Notes under the pieces: model-generated
Told to the model about the DNA's origin: nothing
The model's database searches: none
The model's input: the letters and a program-made list of their open reading frames with translations, nothing else
From: Duganella sp. 1224
GTDB lineage: Bacteria > Pseudomonadota > Gammaproteobacteria > Burkholderiales > Burkholderiaceae_D
NCBI RefSeq assembly: GCF_013408245.1
Contig: NZ_JACBYS010000001.1
Span: forward strand, 372,001 to 436,000
DNA: 64,000 nucleotides
Reading direction: 5' to 3'
Translations under genes and position numbers: made by a program
Shown: positions 1-8,527 of the stretch, piece by piece
Layout of the letters: every line of letters starts with the position of its first letter
Numbering within the stretch: the stretch's first letter is position 1

Positions 1-509
1 GGCGCGGCATCAAGGTGGGGCGCGGCACCACCCGCGCCGAGCTGGTGCTGCCCAACCTGCGCGAAGTGGTGTCGGAGGGCGTTGGCTCGACCGACATCAA
101 CGGCTTCAGCGGCGACAAGCTGGAGCTGACGATGGACGGCGCCGGCAGCATGAAGCTGGTGGGCGATTACCGCGCGCTCAAGGCCAACCTGGGCGGCGTC
201 GGCAGCATGAATCTGTGGCTCAGCCAGAACGACGAGGCGGACCTCGACCTGCGCGGCGCCGGCTACATCACGCTGGGCGGGCGCAGCAAGCTGCTGAAGG
301 CCAATCTGGGCGGCGTCGGCGGCCTCAACGCGCAGCAGTTCCAGGCCGATTCGGTCAACATCGACCTGAGCGGCCTGGGCAACGCCACCGTGACCGCCAA
401 GACCAACGCCACGCTGAACCTGAGCGGCCTGGGATCGGTCATTGTGTATGGCAAGCCGCTGAACCGCGACGTCAGCGTCGACGGTCTGGGCAAGGTCAGC
501 TGGAAGTAA
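1..509 (+). CDS. DUF2807 (head GIN) domain protein, 3' part
   Basis: The reading frame is open at the left edge, so only the C-terminal ~168 residues are present. A GTG at 15 is internal, not a believable start. The protein is built of repeating short strands with G-x-G-S/N turns (for example GVGSTDINGFSGDKL, GAGSMKLVGDY, GVGSMNLWL, GAGYITLGG), the pattern of the right-handed beta-solenoid of DUF2807, a family of secreted or cell-surface proteins of unknown function. A Sel1-repeat gene follows 24 nt later. The family call rests on the repeat pattern; any signal peptide lies outside the window. Confidence 0.75.
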   Translation, partial: RGIKVGRGTTRAELVLPNLREVVSEGVGSTDINGFSGDKLELTMDGAGSMKLVGDYRALKANLGGVGSMNLWLSQNDEADLDLRGAGYITLGGRSKLLKANLGGVGGLNAQQFQADSVNIDLSGLGNATVTAKTNATLNLSGLGSVIVYGKPLNRDVSVDGLGKVSWK

Positions 510-533
510 CCACACCCATAGATATAACGCGAT

Positions 534-1142
534 ATGAACAAATTCATACTAGCAATGGTGATCGCTCTGGGCTGGCCCGCAGCCGCGATGGCCGGATTCG
601 CCGAGGGGGCGACCGCGTACAACGCCAAGAACTATGCGGCGGCGCTGAAGGAGATCCGGCCGCTGGCGCAGGCCGGCAATGCCGATGCCGAGCATCTGTT
701 GGGGCTGATGTACTACATGGGGCGCGGCGTGCCGCAGGACTACAAGGCGGCGCTGGAGTGGCACCGCAAGGCGGCCCTCAAGGGCAAGGCTGACGCGCAG
801 TACGTGGTGGGCGCCATGTATTACACCGGCAACGCGGTGATCCAGGATCACAAGCAGGCGGTGGCATGGTTCCGCAAGGCGGCCGAGCAGGGGCATGTGC
901 AGGCGCAGCAGGTGCTGGGGCTGATGTACCGGTATCACATGGGCGGGGTGCCGCAGGATAACGTGATTGCCTATATGTTGTGGAACCTGGCGGCGGCCGG
1001 CGGTTCGGCCAACGCCGCTGAGCAGCGCGGGCAGGTGATGCGGACCATGACGCAGGAGCAGATCGAAGAAGGGCAGGCGTTGTCGGCGGCCTGGAAGCCG
1101 AACACCCCCTTACCGCAGAAGTCGCGCACCGGCGGCGGCTGA
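534..1142 (+). CDS. secreted Sel1-repeat (SLR) protein
   Basis: This is a 202-residue protein. It begins with a signal peptide (MNKFILAMVIALGWPAAAMA, cleavage likely after AMA at residue 20). Consecutive Sel1-like repeats follow, with the marks A-x-x-x-L-G-x-M-Y-x-G-x-G-V-x-Q-D, from about residue 28 to 150: LLGLMYYMGRGVPQDYKAAL, VVGAMYYTGNAVIQDHKQAV and VLGLMYRYHMGGVPQDNVIA. Sel1 repeats are alpha/alpha solenoids that mediate protein contacts; the partner is unknown. The tail (about 165-202) is polar and unstructured. A perfect palindrome begins 17 nt after the stop. Confidence 0.8.
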   Translation: MNKFILAMVIALGWPAAAMAGFAEGATAYNAKNYAAALKEIRPLAQAGNADAEHLLGLMYYMGRGVPQDYKAALEWHRKAALKGKADAQYVVGAMYYTGNAVIQDHKQAVAWFRKAAEQGHVQAQQVLGLMYRYHMGGVPQDNVIAYMLWNLAAAGGSANAAEQRGQVMRTMTQEQIEEGQALSAAWKPNTPLPQKSRTGGG

Positions 1143-1159
1143 CACCCCTCAGCGACAGA

Positions 1160-1189
1160 GGGGTCTGACCCCGTACGGGGTCAGACCCC
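1160..1189. repeat. 30-bp perfect palindrome, dispersed family copy 1
   Basis: The sequence is GGGGTCTGACCCCGT followed immediately by its exact reverse complement. It starts 17 nt after the stop of the Sel1 gene and ends 52 nt before the quinone oxidoreductase start. Near-identical palindromes lie at 20257-20285 and 52792-52821. No T-run follows, so it is not a classical intrinsic terminator, but the RNA would form a very stable hairpin. Confidence 0.85.
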
Positions 1190-1241
1190 GCAGCGGAGCG
1201 CCGTGCGGGGTAAAATTGCCCTTTCTGAGAAAGGCTCCCCC

Positions 1242-2222
1242 ATGCGCGCAATCGAAATCACCCAGCCCGGCCCGGCCGATGTCCTGAAACTGTGCGAACG
1301 CCAGATGCCGGTGGTCAAAGCCGGCGAGGTGCTGATCAAGGTCCACGTGGCCGGCGTCAACCGCCCGGACGTGTTCCAGCGCCAGGGCAATTACGCGCCG
1401 CCGCCGGGCGCGTCCGACATCCCCGGCCTGGAAGTGGCCGGTGAAATCGTCGACGGCGATCTCGACTACACCACCCTCGATATCGGCGACCACGTCTGCG
1501 CTTTGGTGCAGGGCGGCGGCTATGCCGAGTACGTTGTTGCACCAATACAGCAGGTTTTACCGGTCCCGAAGGGCTGGTCGATGCTCGAAGCGGCAACGAT
1601 TCCGGAAAATTACTTCACAGTCTGGAGCAACGTGTTTGACCGCGCCCATCTGGCCGGCGGCGAGACCTTGTTGGTGCAGGGCGGCAGCTCCGGCATCGGC
1701 GTCACCGCCATCCAGCTGGCGTCGGCGATGGGCCACCGTGTGTTTGCCACCGCCGGCTCGGACGACAAGGTGGCGGCCTGCATGAAGCTCGGCGCCGAGC
1801 GCGGCATCAACTATAAAACCGAGGATTTCGCCACCGTGGTCAAGTCGCTGACCAACGACCGCGGCGTCGACGTCATCCTCGACATGGTGGCCGGCGACTA
1901 CCTGCCGCGCGAGCTGTCCTGCCTGGCGGACGATGGCCGCATCGCCATCATCGCCACCCTGGGCGGCGCCAAGGGCACGCTGGACATGGGCCAGGTGCTG
2001 CGCCGCCGGCTGACCGTCACCGGCTCGACGCTGCGCCCGCGCTCGGCCGAGTTCAAGGGCGCCATCGCCAAAAAATTGAAGGAACGCGTGTGGCCGATGC
2101 TGGCCGAGCGCAAGATCAAGCCGGTGATCCACACCGTCTTCCCGCTGGAGCAGGCGGCCGCCGCCCACGCGCTCATGGAGAGCAGCTCGCATGTGGGAAA
2201 AATCATGTTGCAAGTGATCTGA
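1242..2222 (+). CDS. NAD(P)H:quinone oxidoreductase, PIG3/zeta-crystallin-like MDR family
   Basis: This is a 326-residue zinc-free medium-chain dehydrogenase/reductase. It should reduce quinones with NAD(P)H in the cytoplasm. The N-terminal GroES-like domain has the conserved stretch HVAGVNRPDVFQRQGNYAPP. The Rossmann domain carries GGSSGIGVTAIQLA, the nucleotide-binding glycine motif of the quinone oxidoreductase branch. No zinc-ligand cysteines are in the usual places. ATG 1242 was chosen over the in-frame GTG 1203 because GAAAGG lies just upstream and the family starts at MRAIEI. Substrate is not determined. Confidence 0.85.
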   Translation: MRAIEITQPGPADVLKLCERQMPVVKAGEVLIKVHVAGVNRPDVFQRQGNYAPPPGASDIPGLEVAGEIVDGDLDYTTLDIGDHVCALVQGGGYAEYVVAPIQQVLPVPKGWSMLEAATIPENYFTVWSNVFDRAHLAGGETLLVQGGSSGIGVTAIQLASAMGHRVFATAGSDDKVAACMKLGAERGINYKTEDFATVVKSLTNDRGVDVILDMVAGDYLPRELSCLADDGRIAIIATLGGAKGTLDMGQVLRRRLTVTGSTLRPRSAEFKGAIAKKLKERVWPMLAERKIKPVIHTVFPLEQAAAAHALMESSSHVGKIMLQVI

Positions 2223-2291
2223 ATGGGCTTTTCGTTGTAAAATGCGTAGTAAATTTACGGTTTTTGCTAGCCGGGGATACGCTTTGCCTGT

Positions 2292-2321
2292 TTGACCCTG
2301 CCTTTTTGGGCGCGGTACAAT
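2292..2321 (+). promoter_or_regulatory. predicted sigma70 promoter of tpiA
   Basis: TTGACC (2292-2297) and TACAAT (2316-2321) are separated by 18 nt; each matches the consensus at five of six positions. Transcription would start near 2328, about 20 nt before the tpiA ATG. Prediction from sequence only. Confidence 0.6.
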
Positions 2322-2348
2322 GGCGAGTTATTAATCTTTGGGCTAGCT

Positions 2349-3095
2349 ATGCGTCACAAACTCGTTATCGGCAACTGGAAAATGAACGGCAGCCGCGCCG
2401 CCAACACGGCACTGTTGTCCGGCATCGTGGCCGGCCTCAACGATTTTGGGGCGGATTGCGCGGTGTGCGTGCCGGCGCCTTACCTGGCCCAGTGCCAGGC
2501 CGAGCTGGCGGGAACGCCGGTGCGCTGGGGCGGCCAGGACCTGTCCGTCCACGCCTGCGGCGCCTACACCGGCGAGGTGTCGGCGGCGATGCTGCTGGAC
2601 TTTGGCGCCAGTTATGTGCTGTGCGGCCACTCCGAGCGGCGCGCCTACCACCACGAGAGCGACGAACTGGTGGCGCAAAAAACCGTGGCGGCGCTGGCCG
2701 CCGGCCTGAGGCCGGTGGTGTGCGTCGGCGAATCGCTGGCGCAGCGCGAGGCGGGGCAGACGGAGGACGTGATCTGCGCCCAGTTGCGGGCGGTGCTGGA
2801 GGTGATCGCGGCCGAGGACGTGGCGAAGATGGTGCTGGCCTACGAGCCGGTATGGGCCATCGGCACCGGCCAGACCGCCACGCCGCAGATCGCCCAGGAC
2901 GCGCACCGCTTCCTGCGCAACTGCCTGGCGGACAAGAACGCGGCGGCGGCCGCCACCGTGCAGATCCTGTACGGCGGCAGCATGAAGCCGGAGAATGCGA
3001 AAGAATTGATGGCGCAGCCCGATATCGACGGCGGCCTGATTGGCGGGGCGGCTTTAAAGGCGACTGATTTTCTCGGGATTATTCAGGCGGTTTAA
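2349..3095 (+). CDS. tpiA: triose-phosphate isomerase
   Basis: This 248-residue TIM-barrel enzyme interconverts dihydroxyacetone phosphate and glyceraldehyde 3-phosphate in glycolysis and gluconeogenesis. Visible are the substrate-binding GNWKMNGS (Lys11), the catalytic histidine in CGHSERR, the catalytic glutamate in [11 protein letters not shown], and the phosphate-gripping YGGSMKPEN and GGLIGGAAL near the end. ATG 2349 ([11 protein letters not shown]) is the family start; an upstream in-frame extension to 2292 would overlap the promoter. secG follows 69 nt later, an adjacency common in proteobacteria. Confidence 0.96.
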   Translation: MRHKLVIGNWKMNGSRAANTALLSGIVAGLNDFGADCAVCVPAPYLAQCQAELAGTPVRWGGQDLSVHACGAYTGEVSAAMLLDFGASYVLCGHSERRAYHHESDELVAQKTVAALAAGLRPVVCVGESLAQREAGQTEDVICAQLRAVLEVIAAEDVAKMVLAYEPVWAIGTGQTATPQIAQDAHRFLRNCLADKNAAAAATVQILYGGSMKPENAKELMAQPDIDGGLIGGAALKATDFLGIIQAV

Positions 3096-3164
3096 GCGCG
3101 CGGCGCGGCAGTAAAAGCGGTAGAAACAAAACGATACAAAACTTTTAATTTGGAATGGAATAAC

Positions 3165-3584
3165 ATGGGCTCCTTGTTCAATCTGGTTATCATCGTGCAG
3201 GTCATTTCGGCCCTCGCCATTATCGGTCTGGTGCTGCTGCAGCACGGCAAAGGCGCCGACATGGGCGCGGCCTTCGGCTCGGGCGCGTCGGGTAGCCTGT
3301 TCGGCGCCACCGGCTCCTCGAACTTCATGTCGAAGTCGACCGGCCTGGCCGCCGCCATCTTCTTCAGCTCGACGCTGGCGCTGTCCTACATCACCACCCA
3401 CCAGACCAACAATGTCAGCGGCGGCGTGATGGACAAGCTGCCGGCCGCCACCGCGCCGGCGCCGGCCGCCCCGGCCGCCTCGGCACCGGTCAATGCGATT
3501 CCGGCAACCCCGACCGCACCGGCCGCGTCCGCACCAGCCGCCGCGCCTGCAACACCGGCGCCTGCAAACTCCATCCCAAAGTAA
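3165..3584 (+). CDS. secG: preprotein translocase subunit SecG
   Basis: This 139-residue inner-membrane protein is a non-essential stimulator of the SecYEG channel. Two membrane segments are visible, at about residues 3-20 (LFNLVIIVQVISALAIIG) and 50-70. Between them lies the conserved loop LLQHGKGADMGAAFGSG-SLFG. The C-terminal ~50 residues are a low-complexity Ala/Pro tail, typical of SecG in this group. ATG 3165 was preferred over ATG 3150: the protein then begins MGSLFNL and GGAATGGAA lies upstream as a ribosome site. Confidence 0.92.
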   Translation: MGSLFNLVIIVQVISALAIIGLVLLQHGKGADMGAAFGSGASGSLFGATGSSNFMSKSTGLAAAIFFSSTLALSYITTHQTNNVSGGVMDKLPAATAPAPAAPAASAPVNAIPATPTAPAASAPAAAPATPAPANSIPK

Positions 3585-3728
3585 TATAATTGTGTAGTTA
3601 ATTAGGCGCAGTTGATAATTTTTTAAGTTGTTTGCACATAGTTTTAGCAGTATTGTGGCGAAGTGCTTTTGTGCGGCAAAATAGTTAAAGATTTATCGTT
3701 TTTCTTCTTGTTTTAACGCAATTACGGA

Positions 3729-3757
3729 TTAACAACCGCGTGAAAAGGAAGTAAAAT
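3729..3757 (+). promoter_or_regulatory. predicted sigma70 promoter of tRNA-Leu
   Basis: TTAACA (3729-3734) and TAAAAT (3752-3757) have the ideal 17-nt spacer and each match consensus at five of six positions. The expected start near 3764 leaves only a few nucleotides of 5' leader before the mature tRNA. The 184 nt between secG and the tRNA are AT-rich compared with the surroundings. Confidence 0.6.
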
Positions 3758-3768
3758 AACGGCCTTAT

Positions 3769-3853
3769 GCCGACGTGGTGAAATTGGTAGACACGCTATC
3801 TTGAGGGGGTAGTGGCGCAAGCTGTACGAGTTCGAGTCTCGTCGTCGGCACCA
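3769..3853 (+). tRNA. tRNA-Leu (anticodon GAG)
   Basis: This is an 85-nt class II tRNA. The acceptor stem GCCGACG pairs with CGTCGGC, followed by A and an encoded CCA. The anticodon stem CTATC/GGTAG encloses the loop TTGAGGG, giving anticodon GAG (decodes CUC/CUU). A variable arm (GGCGCAAGCT region) is present, and the T-arm has GAGTTCGAGTCTC. It stands alone between secG and nuoA. Confidence 0.95.
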
Positions 3854-3861
3854 GAACATAG

Positions 3862-3892
3862 GCCAGCAAGGGTGTACCAAGCTGGCTTTTTT
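3862..3892 (+). terminator. rho-independent terminator after tRNA-Leu
   Basis: The stem GCCAGC (3862-3867) pairs with GCTGGC (3881-3886) and is followed directly by six T residues (3887-3892). It lies 8 nt after the tRNA CCA end, and separates the tRNA unit from the nuo operon. Confidence 0.8.
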
Positions 3893-4011
3893 ACGAGGAT
3901 GTGTCGTTCGATCCTGGTCTGAGCAGTTTTACGATTGGGGCGAACGTAAGCGCACCGCAGAGCACCGCGATGTGTCCTTTAAACTGATCGTTCAACATAA
4001 GCTCATCAATC

Positions 4012-4371
4012 GTGAACCTCGAAAACTATCTTCCCGTCCTGTTGTTCATCCTCGTCGGTCTCGGCGTAGGCATCGCTCCCCAAGTGCTGGGCCACATTCT
4101 CGGTCCGAAAAAACCTGACGCTGCAAAGCTGTCCCCGTATGAATGCGGCTTCGAGGCGTTCGAAGACGCGCGCATGAAGTTCGACGTGCGTTACTACCTC
4201 GTCGCGATTCTCTTTATTTTGTTCGATCTGGAAACGGCGTTCTTCTTCCCGTGGGGCGTATCCATGCGCGAACTCGGCTGGCAAGGCTTCGTCACGATGA
4301 TGGTCTTCATCGCCGAATTCGTGGTCGGTTTCTGGTACATCTGGAAGAAAGGTGCCCTTGATTGGGAATAA
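4012..4371 (+). CDS. nuoA: NADH-quinone oxidoreductase subunit A
   Basis: This 119-residue membrane subunit of complex I has three transmembrane helices (about 6-28, 62-82 and 88-110). It carries the conserved loop [20 protein letters not shown], whose cysteine-containing segment lies near the quinone entry and the proton path. GTG 4012 is the only practical start: in-frame upstream codons reach a TGA at 3985-3987 without an ATG, and no clear ribosome site is seen, so initiation may be weak or differently controlled. It is the first gene of the nuo operon, 3 nt from nuoB. Confidence 0.93.
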   Translation: MNLENYLPVLLFILVGLGVGIAPQVLGHILGPKKPDAAKLSPYECGFEAFEDARMKFDVRYYLVAILFILFDLETAFFFPWGVSMRELGWQGFVTMMVFIAEFVVGFWYIWKKGALDWE

Positions 4372-4374
4372 GCC

Positions 4375-4851
4375 ATGGCTATTGAAGGCGTATTAAACGA
4401 AGGTTTCATCACCACCTCGGCTGACAAGCTGATCAACTGGGCGCGCACGGGTTCGATGTTCCCGATGACGTTCGGTCTGGCTTGCTGCGCAGTCGAAATG
4501 ATGCACGTGGGCGCGGCCCGTTACGACATGGACCGCTTCGGCGTGGTGTTCCGTCCGTCGCCACGTCAGTCCGACGTGATGATCGTGGCCGGCACGCTGT
4601 GCAACAAGATGGCGCCGGCGCTGCGCAAGGTTTACGACCAGATGCCGGAGCCGCGCTGGGTCATCTCGATGGGCTCGTGCGCCAACGGCGGCGGCTACTA
4701 TCACTACTCCTACTCGGTGGTGCGCGGTTGCGACCGCATCGTGCCGGTCGACGTCTACGTCCCGGGCTGCCCGCCGACCGCTGAGGCGCTGCTGTACGGC
4801 ATCATGCAGCTGCAGAACAAGATCAAGCGCACCAACACGATCGCACGCTAA
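4375..4851 (+). CDS. nuoB: NADH-quinone oxidoreductase subunit B
   Basis: This 158-residue peripheral-arm subunit holds the terminal iron-sulfur cluster N2, which passes electrons to quinone. The four cluster ligands are visible: the tandem pair Cys37-Cys38 in [10 protein letters not shown], Cys102 in [10 protein letters not shown], and Cys132 in [12 protein letters not shown]. Length is normal for the betaproteobacterial form. It sits 3 nt after nuoA and 18 nt before nuoC. Confidence 0.96.
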   Translation: MAIEGVLNEGFITTSADKLINWARTGSMFPMTFGLACCAVEMMHVGAARYDMDRFGVVFRPSPRQSDVMIVAGTLCNKMAPALRKVYDQMPEPRWVISMGSCANGGGYYHYSYSVVRGCDRIVPVDVYVPGCPPTAEALLYGIMQLQNKIKRTNTIAR

Positions 4852-4869
4852 CGGGGGCGCTACAAAAAC

Positions 4870-5463
4870 ATGACTACTCATCTGGAACAACTGCAAACCG
4901 CCCTCGGCACCGCCCTGGGCGATCGCGTTACTACCGTGGTCGCGCTGGGCGAGATCACGCTGACCGTCAAGGCCGCCGACTACTACGGCGTGATGCAGAC
5001 GCTGCGCGACGACCAGTCGCTCGGCTTCGACACCGCCATCGACCTGTGCGGCATCGACTACCTGAACTACGGCGACGGCGCCTGGGACGGCCAGCGCTTT
5101 GCCGCCGTGGTGCACCTGCTGTCGGTGCAGCACAACTGGCGCGTGCGCGTGCGCGTGTTCTGCCCGGACGACGACATGCCGCTGCTGCAGTCGATCACCC
5201 CGCTGTGGCGCGCCATGAACTGGTACGAGCGCGAAGCGTTCGACATGTTCGGCATCCTGTTCGAGAACCACAACGACCTGCGCCGCATCCTGACCGACTA
5301 CGGCTTCATCGGCCACCCGTTCCGCAAGGACTTCCCGGTGTCGGGCTACGTCGAAATGCGCTACGACCCGGAACAGAAGCGCGTGGTCTACCAGCCGGTC
5401 ACCATCGAGCCGCGTGAAAACGTGCCGCGTGTGATCCGCGAAGAAAACTACGGGATTAAATAA
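4870..5463 (+). CDS. nuoC: NADH-quinone oxidoreductase subunit C
   Basis: This 197-residue protein is the 30-kDa subunit of the peripheral arm, which packs against NuoD. Conserved are the segment [24 protein letters not shown] and the C-terminal stretch around [19 protein letters not shown]. NuoC is separate from NuoD here, unlike the fused NuoCD of Escherichia coli. The TAA stop overlaps the nuoD ATG by one base (TAATG), which points to coupled translation. Confidence 0.96.
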   Translation: MTTHLEQLQTALGTALGDRVTTVVALGEITLTVKAADYYGVMQTLRDDQSLGFDTAIDLCGIDYLNYGDGAWDGQRFAAVVHLLSVQHNWRVRVRVFCPDDDMPLLQSITPLWRAMNWYEREAFDMFGILFENHNDLRRILTDYGFIGHPFRKDFPVSGYVEMRYDPEQKRVVYQPVTIEPRENVPRVIREENYGIK

Positions 5464-6716
5464 TGGCTGAGATTAAGAACTACACCCTGAACTTTGGCCC
5501 GCAACACCCGGCCGCGCACGGCGTGCTGCGCCTGGTGCTGGAGCTGGACGGCGAAGTGATCCAGCGCGCCGACCCGCACATCGGCCTGCTGCACCGCGGC
5601 ACCGAGAAGCTGGCCGAGCAAAAGACCTACCTGCAGTCGGTGCCGTACATGGACCGCCTGGACTACGTGTCGATGATGTGCAACGAGCACGCCTACGTGA
5701 TGGCGATCGAGAAGCTGCTGGGCATCGAGGTGCCGCTGCGCGCCCAGTACATCCGCGTGATGTTCGACGAGATCACCCGCATCCTGAACCACCTGATGTG
5801 GCTGGGCGCGCACGCGCTGGACGTCGGCGCCATGGGCCCGTTCCTGTACTGCTTCCGCGACCGCGAAGACCTGTTCGACTGCTACGAGGCGGTGTCGGGC
5901 GCGCGCATGCACGCGGCCTACTACCGTCCGGGCGGCGTCTACCGCGACCTGCCGGATGCGATGCCGCAGCACAAGCCGTCGATCATCCGCTCGCAAAAAG
6001 CCATCGACAACCTGAACAAGGACCGCCAGGGCTCGATGCTGGACTTCATCGAGGCCTTCACCAGCCGCTTCCCGACCTATGTCGACGAATACGAAACCCT
6101 GCTGACCGACAACCGTATCTGGAAACAGCGTACCGTCGGCATCGGCGTGGTGTCGCCGGAAGACGCCAAGGCGATGGGCTTCACCGGCGCCATGCTGCGC
6201 GGCTCGGGCATCCAGTGGGACCTGCGCAAGCACCAGCCGTACGAAGTGTACGACCTGATGGATTTCGACATCCCGATCGGCACCAACGGCGACTGCTACG
6301 ACCGCTACCTGGTGCGCGTGGAAGAACTGCGCCAGTCGAACCGCATCATCAAGCAGTGCGTCGAATGGCTGCGCAACAACCCGGGGCCGGTCATGACCAG
6401 CAACCGCAAGGTGGCGCCACCGGGCCGTGTCGACATGAAGACCAACATGGAATCGCTGATCCACCACTTCAAGCTGTTCACCGAGGGCTTCCACGTGCCG
6501 CCGGGCGAGGCTTACTGCGCGGTGGAACACCCGAAAGGCGAGTTCGGCGTCTACCTGATGTCCGACGGCGCCAACAAGCCATACCGCGTGAAACTGCGCG
6601 CGCCCGACTACGCCCACCTGCAGTCGCTGGACGAAATGGCGCGTGGCCACATGATTGCCGATGCCGTGACCATTATCGGCACGCAGGACATCGTGTTCGG
6701 CAGTATTGACCGCTAA
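5463..6716 (+). CDS. nuoD: NADH-quinone oxidoreductase subunit D
   Basis: This 417-residue 49-kDa subunit forms the quinone-binding pocket together with NuoB. It keeps the family marks [15 protein letters not shown] near residue 10, [12 protein letters not shown] at about 40, and the C-terminal [13 protein letters not shown] and DIVFGSIDR. It is related to the large subunit of NiFe hydrogenases but lacks the metal cysteines, as expected. Its start overlaps the nuoC stop by one base; nuoE follows after 17 nt. Confidence 0.97.
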   Translation: MAEIKNYTLNFGPQHPAAHGVLRLVLELDGEVIQRADPHIGLLHRGTEKLAEQKTYLQSVPYMDRLDYVSMMCNEHAYVMAIEKLLGIEVPLRAQYIRVMFDEITRILNHLMWLGAHALDVGAMGPFLYCFRDREDLFDCYEAVSGARMHAAYYRPGGVYRDLPDAMPQHKPSIIRSQKAIDNLNKDRQGSMLDFIEAFTSRFPTYVDEYETLLTDNRIWKQRTVGIGVVSPEDAKAMGFTGAMLRGSGIQWDLRKHQPYEVYDLMDFDIPIGTNGDCYDRYLVRVEELRQSNRIIKQCVEWLRNNPGPVMTSNRKVAPPGRVDMKTNMESLIHHFKLFTEGFHVPPGEAYCAVEHPKGEFGVYLMSDGANKPYRVKLRAPDYAHLQSLDEMARGHMIADAVTIIGTQDIVFGSIDR

Positions 6717-6733
6717 GTGCGAGAGGCAAAAGT

Positions 6734-7213
6734 ATGTTGTTATCTGAGCAGTGCTATAAAAAAATCGATCGCGAGCTGGCCAAATACCCAGACGATCAGC
6801 GCCAATCGGCCGTGATGGCCGCGCTGGCGCACGCCCAGGTCGAGCTGGGCTGGGTGTCGCCCGACGTGATGCAGGAACTGGCCGACTACATCCGCATGCC
6901 GGCCATCGCCGTGCAGGAAGTGGCCACCTTCTACAATATGTACAACCTGAAGCCGGTCGGCAAGCACAAGATCACCGTGTGCACCAACCTGCCTTGCGCC
7001 CTGTCGGGCGGCGAGCGCGCGGCGCACCACCTGAAGCAGAAGCTGGGCATCGACTACCGTGACACCACGGCCGACGGCGAGTTCACGCTGATGGAAGGCG
7101 AGTGCATGGGCGCCTGCGGCGACGCGCCGGTGCTGCTGGTGAACAATCACCGCATGTGCAGCTTCATGACCAACGATAAAATCGACTCCCTGGTGGAGGA
7201 ACTCAAGAAATGA
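6734..7213 (+). CDS. nuoE: NADH-quinone oxidoreductase subunit E
   Basis: This 159-residue thioredoxin-fold subunit binds the [2Fe-2S] cluster N1a beside the flavin. The four ligands are Cys83 and Cys88 (CTNLPC) and Cys124 and Cys128 (CMGAC). The N-terminal helical part carries VATFYNMY. Its stop shares four bases (ATGA) with the nuoF start. Confidence 0.96.
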   Translation: MLLSEQCYKKIDRELAKYPDDQRQSAVMAALAHAQVELGWVSPDVMQELADYIRMPAIAVQEVATFYNMYNLKPVGKHKITVCTNLPCALSGGERAAHHLKQKLGIDYRDTTADGEFTLMEGECMGACGDAPVLLVNNHRMCSFMTNDKIDSLVEELKK

Positions 7214-8505
7214 CGTCACTCCACAACCGTCACATCGATCCAGTCATTCTCGCCGGCCTCGACGGCGACAACTGGCACCTGGAAGACTACGTCAAACGCG
7301 GCGGCTACAGCGCACTGCGCCGCATCCTGGAAGAAAAAATCGCCCCGGAGCAGATCATCGCCGACCTCAAGGCCTCGTCGCTGCGCGGCCGCGGCGGCGC
7401 CGGTTTCCCGACCGGTCTGAAGTGGAGCTTCATGCCGCGCCAGTTCCCTGGCCAGAAGTACCTGGTATGCAACTCAGATGAGGGCGAACCGGGCACTTTC
7501 AAGGACCGCGACATCCTGCGCTACAACCCGCACGCGCTGATCGAAGGCATGGCCATTGGCGCTTACGCCATGGGCATCACGGTCGGCTACAACTACATCC
7601 ACGGCGAGATCTTCGAGGTTTACACCCGCTTTGAAGAAGCGCTGGAAGAGGCGCGCGCCGCCGGCTTCCTGGGCGACAAGATCCTCGGCAGCGAGTTCAG
7701 CTTCCAGTTGCACGCGCACCACGGCTATGGCGCCTACATCTGCGGCGAGGAAACCGCGCTGCTGGAATCGCTGGAAGGCAAGAAGGGCCAGCCGCGCTTC
7801 AAGCCGCCGTTCCCGGCCTCGTTCGGCCTGTACGGCAAGCCGACCACCATCAACAACACCGAAACCTTCGCGGCGGTGCCGTTCATCCTGAACATGGGCC
7901 CGGAAAAATACCTGGCCATCGGCAAGCCGAACAACGGCGGCTCGAAGATCTTCTCGATCTCCGGCGACGTCGAGCGTCCGGGCAACTACGAGGTGCCGCT
8001 GGGCACCCCGTTCGCCAAGCTGCTGGAACTGGCGGGCGGCATGCGCGGCGGTAAAAAAATCAAGGCGGTCATCCCTGGCGGCTCGTCGGCCCCGGTGATC
8101 CGCGGCGAGATCATGATGGAAACCGACCTGGACTACGATTCGATCGCCAAGGCGGGGTCGATGCTGGGGTCGGGCGCGGTCATCGTCATGGACGAAACGC
8201 GCTGCATGGTCAAGGCGATGGAGCGTCTGGCGTACTTCTACTTTGAAGAGTCGTGCGGCCAGTGCACCCCATGCCGCGAAGGTACGGGCTGGATGTACCG
8301 CATGATCCACCGTATCGAAAACGGCCAGGGCCGCCCGTCGGACCTGGACGTGTTGAACTCGGTTTGCGACAACATCCAGGGCCGCACGATTTGCGCGCTG
8401 GGCGACGCGGCGGCGATGCCGATGCGCGCGTTCATCAAGCAATTCCGCGAAGAATTTGAATATCACATCGAGCACAAGCATTGCTTAGTGCCCGCTTACA
8501 TCTAA
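7210..8505 (+). CDS. nuoF: NADH-quinone oxidoreductase subunit F
   Basis: This 431-residue 51-kDa subunit binds NADH and FMN and the [4Fe-4S] cluster N3, and is where electrons enter complex I. The glycine-rich nucleotide site is [15 protein letters not shown] at about residue 60. The FMN region contains [14 protein letters not shown] and [15 protein letters not shown]. The cluster motif is [12 protein letters not shown] at about 348, with the fourth cysteine in TICALGDAA. It overlaps nuoE by four bases and lies 22 nt before nuoG. Confidence 0.97.
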   Translation: MTSLHNRHIDPVILAGLDGDNWHLEDYVKRGGYSALRRILEEKIAPEQIIADLKASSLRGRGGAGFPTGLKWSFMPRQFPGQKYLVCNSDEGEPGTFKDRDILRYNPHALIEGMAIGAYAMGITVGYNYIHGEIFEVYTRFEEALEEARAAGFLGDKILGSEFSFQLHAHHGYGAYICGEETALLESLEGKKGQPRFKPPFPASFGLYGKPTTINNTETFAAVPFILNMGPEKYLAIGKPNNGGSKIFSISGDVERPGNYEVPLGTPFAKLLELAGGMRGGKKIKAVIPGGSSAPVIRGEIMMETDLDYDSIAKAGSMLGSGAVIVMDETRCMVKAMERLAYFYFEESCGQCTPCREGTGWMYRMIHRIENGQGRPSDLDVLNSVCDNIQGRTICALGDAAAMPMRAFIKQFREEFEYHIEHKHCLVPAYI

Positions 8506-8527
8506 GCTGCGTCAGGTAACGATCACC

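Noticed and set aside
3893..4011. Possible sigma70 promoter before nuoA
   Set aside because: A promoter must exist after the terminator, but no pair of boxes with a good match and spacing was convincing.
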